Shown here: positions 48,501 through 54,500 of the stretch, piece after piece
Layout of the letters: each line of letters starts with the position of its first letter
Position numbering within the stretch: position 1 is the stretch's first letter
NCBI GenBank assembly: GCA_047967505.1
Contig: CM106539.1
DNA from: Dipteris shenzhenensis
Taxonomy: Eukaryota > Polypodiophyta > Polypodiopsida > Gleicheniales
DNA length: 64,000 bases
Strand: one strand, 5' to 3'
Program-made: the position numbers and the translations under genes
Notes under the pieces: generated by a model
Seen by the model: the letters and a program-made list of their open reading frames with translations, nothing else
Database searches by the model: none
What the model was told of the DNA's origin: nothing

Positions 48501-51500
48501 GGTGCGGGGACAGAGAGAAGGGTGCTGGTGGTGAGAGTGATCACAACAGGGGGGGTGGGGGGGGGGAGGAGGGGGCGAGGGGAACCCAGGGGGGGAAGGG
48601 GGGTGGAGGGGAAAGGGGGGAGGAATCTTGGGGGGGGGGGGGAGGGGAAGGGAGGCTCCCCCTGCTGATCAGGCTCGCCGAGGCTTTGGATCCAGTCCTG
48701 CTCAACCGTTGTCTGGCTATCGTTCGACATTGCCACATCAAGAACTCCTAGGGCTCGCTGCTGATGCGAGGGTGGATGCGGACGCTGAACCTCTGCCACG
48801 TGAGGAACATCTGGCTAGGCGGTGGCCCCTTCCGCTGAGGAAGGTGGATCCCCACGCAAAGGCTCCTGCTGCTGCTCCTCCTCAGGTGCCTTGCAGACAA
48901 CCTTGTCTCTCTCTCTCTACGTTGGCCCTCTACCTGCGGCGCTTGCGAGTCTGTTTGCTTGGTTTCTTTTTCTTTTTAACCTAGGTCCAGTCCCCTTCTG
49001 AAGGGGTCACCCAGGGGGTCTGAGACTCCTGTTGCTCCTGTCTGAGGGGGCACGAGACTCTGGTCTACTGGCTCTGCCTACTCTGCAGGGGAGGGGGGGG
49101 AGGCGCTCGGCCAAGGCCACAAGGGCAATCTCTGGCTAGGTGACCCATCTGTCTGCACCGAAGACATTGGCCTGGTAAGCCCAGAAATCTGCACACGCTG
49201 GCGAAGTGTGCCCCCTTCAAGGGTCTCTAACAGGATCAACTCTGGGAGGGACTCTAGGCTCTCAACCACCAGTCTAATCCTGGGGACCCCATCATCTGCT
49301 ACAACTGAGGCGGCCGACTCTGACGGGGACTCGAGCACAGTGCCAAATGCCTGACCAATGGATGGGAGGATGGCTCGATACTCCTTGGGGAGCCCTAGGA
49401 AGCGGAGCGTAACTGAAAAATGGGACACATGGTGTGCCGTGTCCTTGTCCTCCACTGTAAACTTATGATACCACGGAAAGAGGTAAACTAGATGCGGGCC
49501 AAAAATAATGGGGCTCTACTCCACGAGTAACGAGGCAGTGTCGAGGGAGCTCAGCTAGATGAGGAAAACGCCTCTTCCATAGATAGTAACCTCCTGGATG
49601 TGGTCGCCCTCTAATGTCAAGCTCGCATGGATCCACTCTCGCACATGTCTCCGTGTAGGCATGAGGCCCACAATTCTGCCCACAAGCGCCTTGTCCTGGA
49701 GGGACTGAACTGCCTATTGTACCTGTTGCTTGTCAGCTAGGGAAAGAAGAAGAACCTTAACAGCTGTGGGAGTCGAGGGTGCTGTCATAGAGCCCCTCTG
49801 GCCAGACCAAGGGTCACCACCGAAATGTTCTTTCACCTTAACAAGCACAAATGCTCCCGCTGCAGGGAGGAAGATGAGAAAAAAGGGGAGAGGAAGAAGG
49901 GCGTCCGAGGGGGAGGCGAGGCGAGGCGAAGAGGTGGAGAGGGCGGAAGGGAAGGTAGAAGGGAGAAGGGGAAGGAGAGGAAAGAAGAAGAGAAGGAGAG
50001 AAGGAGGGAGTGAAGGAGTGGAAGGAAGGTGGGGGAAGAGCCTGCAGGGGGAGGAAGAGGGGCGAAGAAGAGGGCGGGAGAGGCACGGGAGGCGGAGGGG
50101 AGAAATGGAGGGGGAGGCGAAATGGCGGGGGGAGGCAGGAGGGAGGGCGGGGGGAGGTGCGAGGGCGGAAGGGATAGAAGGCGGGAAGGCGAGATGGCAG
50201 GGAGGAGGAAGGGCGGAGCGGGGGCAGAAGAGCAACGCGGGAGGGTGGCTGCGAGGCGGAAGGAGCGGCGGGGGTGAGGCGGAAGGAGCAGCAGGGGAGA
50301 GGCGGAGCGGGGGAAGAGGAGCAGCGCGGTAGAGGCAACAAGGTGGAGAGGGGGCGGGCCGGAGGAGCAGCGGGCAGCAGGGCAGACAAGCCGCCACGGA
50401 TGGAGGGGGGGCTCACCCACTCAGCTCTTGTAGTAGGCGGTTTGGACAGCACTTGATATTTTCATGCCACCCTCATGCTATTTTGCTACTTTTGGTGGTG
50501 TCAGGTTAGCGAAGCTGGACAAGGAAAACTCCTCGTCCGTAGATGGTGACCTCCTGAATATGGTCCCCCTCTAACGCCAAACTTTATATACCTTTGTAAG
50601 ACTAGAATAAGTCCAATCATACAAATTTAGATTTTTTGTTGTTCTAAAGACCAAAAATCTACACAAAAAATAAAAGGGAAAATGAAAGAGAATAAAAAAG
50701 AGGTAATTATGAAAAACAAAAGGAAGACACACTTAGCAAGAAAAGCCACACTTATGTCGTCATCAGTGCCCAAGCATAAGCAGCTATACTGGGTTTCTAA
50801 AGACCCGCAGAGTTTCTAACACCAAGCATGGCGGGGGGGGTCAAGGGTGCTGCCATTGAGCCCTTCTAGCGAGACAAGTGTCACAACCAAGATTCCTTTC
50901 TCCGAGGCGTAAACAATTAACCCGAAGTTGTGAGAGAAAGAAGAAAAGGGGCGGAAAAGGGAATAAGGGAAGAACACCAAAAGAAAACAGCCGACGCAAA
51001 GGGCTGCCCAAAAAGTCTCAAGCGCTGCCAGAAGAGACTTTTGCCAGTGTCCTTAGAAGAAATGGGGCTGAACCCCACAAAAGCTTTGACCCTGGAGGAA
51101 AGAAGCGCTGAGCATTGTACGCAGGTTCTTGTGCAAGAAAAAATCTTGGGAGGCGGGCTGGTAGCCGGAATTGAGCTCAGCTGCCAGCCAGCTTGAGCCT
51201 TGCTCCGAAGGCACGAAAGGAACCCCACACCTCCTGCGAAATGATGCGAGCAGGGGGGCTGCTGCTTGGTACCATACGGGCTGGAGAAAGGCGCACAAAG
51301 AGCTCCTTTGCCCTTCTATGAGCTGGAGCGACCAGGGCGAGCTGCTCCTTGGAGCCATACAGGTTGGAGGAGCCTGTGGAGCAACCGCCTGGGTATACCA
51401 AATCAGAAGGAATCGTTTACAGGTTAAGGAAAGCATTGTATGGGCTTAAGCAAGCTCCTCGAGCCTGGAATCAGAAAACTGATAGAGTTTTTCATACGGA

Positions 51501-54500
51501 AGCGCTTCCGAAGGTCACGTGCTGATCCCAATCTGTACATCTTCCGTCAAGGGGGTCTTCTTTCCCTTATCATCTTGCATGTTGATGATCTGTTCATTAC
51601 AGGGAGTCATGCTGCTCATATTTCTGAGGCCAAGGTGGCTCTTTCTCAAGCCTTTGAGATGACTGATCTCGGACTGCTGCACTCCTTTCTGGGTTTGAAG
51701 ATCTCACAGGGGCCGGAAGGTTACTTTGTGTCCCAGAACCGTTATACTCAGGAGCTTCTGGAAGCTCTTCAGATGACGGAGTGTCGTGCCATCTCATCAC
51801 CCATGGACCCCCGTACCAAAATGTCCAAGTATGACCATAGTGATCCCGTGGATGCAAATCAATATCACGAGTTGATCAGCTCCTTGATTTGGCTACTCAA
51901 TACCAGATTGGACCTATGTTACTCTGTTGGTCTACTGAGTTCATTCATGCAGACACCTAAGAAGACCCATTGGGATGCTAGTATGCAGATCCTTCGCTCA
52001 AGGTTCTCCCAATTGAGGGTTATTTTATAGTCAAGGCAGCATTCTAGGATCCAGCTTTTAGGCTGAAGTCATTCCAATTGGGCAGGAGAGTCAGACACTC
52101 GTCGTTCCACCTCTAGGTACTGTTTTACTCTTGCCTCAGCAGCCATCACTTGGAGCAGTAAAAGGCAACCTACTAAGGCCTTGTCTTCGACCGAGGCTGA
52201 GTATCGTGCTGCATGTTCCGCGACTTGTGAGGCAGTTTGGCTCCACCGGTTACTCGGGGACATCGGGTTCCCACGGACATCCCCGACAGTCATCCACACC
52301 ACTATGTCCGGGAGAAGGTGCTCGATGATGTGATCCAGCTTACGTACTGCAAGACAGAGGTGCAAGTCTCGCTTGGTTTTCTCTGTTTTCCAGTTCTTCT
52401 CTGTGAGTTGCTTGCTGTTTTCTCTCCATTGTCGCTCAGCACCACTGCACTTCTCACACCTCCACAACTGATTCTGGAGGGATATCATTCTATGCATGTT
52501 ATATAAGTCTCATACAGGTCCTTCGCAATTGTCCACAGCTCACCAAATGTATCAGCATCCTAAATGTGTGGTATGACCAAATCCGCCGTCGTCCCTATGA
52601 CCATTGCAAGGGATTGGGCGTCTTTGTCCTCCCACTCTTCAACCTCATAGCTTCTGAAATTATACTCAACAGAAAATAGGGCTTGCTACAGCAACCAAAC
52701 AAGGGCTCAAACCTTACTTGAATCGGTCGCCTTCAAACTCCTTCCTTCAACGTGAATACAAGAGTTCGACCGATGGCTCTGATACCACGTTAGAAAATAG
52801 AGGCCTAATTGCTTGAACCTCTCATGCGGCAGATAGATCTAGGGAACTCTTTCAAAGCACTTAGATATGCACACACAAACTGAAAAACTCACTCAGAGAA
52901 CGTATAGCAGAGAGAAGAGAAGGAGAACACTGAGTTTATTCATCCATGGATGTGGGAAAACCTGCTCACAAGAGAGCTGAATACATCCACCAGAGGTGCT
53001 GGGCAAAAGCAGCAATCAGAGATGATTGCAATGAGGAATTCTCAGAGAACACAAGAGCCCACACACTCTCAGGTCCAGGGTACCTGCTGGAAAAGGTCTT
53101 CAGTGTTGTTGTTTGTATGCTTATTTATAGGCACTGGAAGGGCTGCTGGTTCCATACCAAAAGGGCCAACTGGGCCTGTAGATCCACTTGACTGACTTCT
53201 GCAGACACCCGACTGGTAAAACTCCACAGACTGCCCCTATTTGTGCTGTGACCTGTTGCAGAGGGAGGTGCCTACTGCTAGGCCTATAAATAGGCCCTGG
53301 CAGTGCATTCTACATGCTGACGCTGCCCTGCTGCCCAGTGCCATGCAATCCTGTCCTGATCCATTGTGGCTGTTCCAGGTTCATGTCCACATGGAGCTAG
53401 TCCTCCAATGTATTGCTGACAAATGCACAATACCCAACCCAGGTAACCCTTACCCTTCCCTAGTCCCCTGACCGCTTCTCCTCCTCATATGGGGGGTCAC
53501 AGGTGGGTCAGTGACTTCTAACAAGGACTACTAGGCACTTCTACCATGCCACTCAAAAGTCCTGGGATAAATGGCTTGGATGTGCAGAATTTTGAGAGGG
53601 TGAACAAATGGGTGGAGTAGCAGAGGCACTTCTACCATGTGGCTCAAAGGTCCTGGGATACATCGCTTGGATGCACAGAATTCTGTTACCATAGCACCAA
53701 TATCTATCGAGATGAGTCCTGTTCTAGTAATGTATGGATGCAAAGTTTCCTGACAGGTAGACATGTCTGAAAAATCATCGAGCCAAAGATGATGTGAAAA
53801 GGATGGATGCACTTTTGCAATTGGCCTGAATGAACATGCAAAATACAATGCTAAGCTAAAGAAACATGTAAAATGAACATAGGATGTACTAAGAATTTAA
53901 AGGGGATTTGGTGCACTTACTGCTCCACAAGAATATATATGCTACCTGGAAGGATAACACCACAGCCCACAGGTATACTGGCCCTAGAAGATTATCTGTG
54001 AGGTTGGGAACGTAGAATTATGACCCCGCAACTCCAAGATCCATGACATGTCCCATTACTCAAGATGCATGTGGGTTAGAACGTGCAAGCCTTCTTTGAT
54101 CTGCCACGTATGGATAACGAGGGCCACATCCTCTATGTCCACAAGGGGATGGATCATGGGCTTCAGATATCGTGTCCTTCGAAATTCTCACCCAATGCCA
54201 AAAGATGCATAATCGTAGTAGCCAAAGAGCATCGTGCAGAAGCAACCCCCACCTTTTGGCAGATTAATGGGCAGAATTCACCGTGTGAGACATCTCCTGG
54301 TGTGACAGCCACAATGTGGCAAATTCCTCGGGAAGGGATGGCCGGGCTCAAAAGGAAATGTAAGGGAGGCCACATAAGCCTCATTTGTATGGTACGAATT
54401 GACTTGACATCTACTACCTTATAATCTAGTAAAGCGCTCTTTGCTCCCCCTTTCACTATCCAGGTCCCTCTCTCCTCTCCACATCCCCTTCCGCTAGTCT

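Noticed and set aside
49714-50452. Long overlapping open frames of 195-227 codons on both strands
   Set aside because: The DNA is almost purely purine on one strand, so stops cannot occur. Composition explains the frames and no domain is visible.
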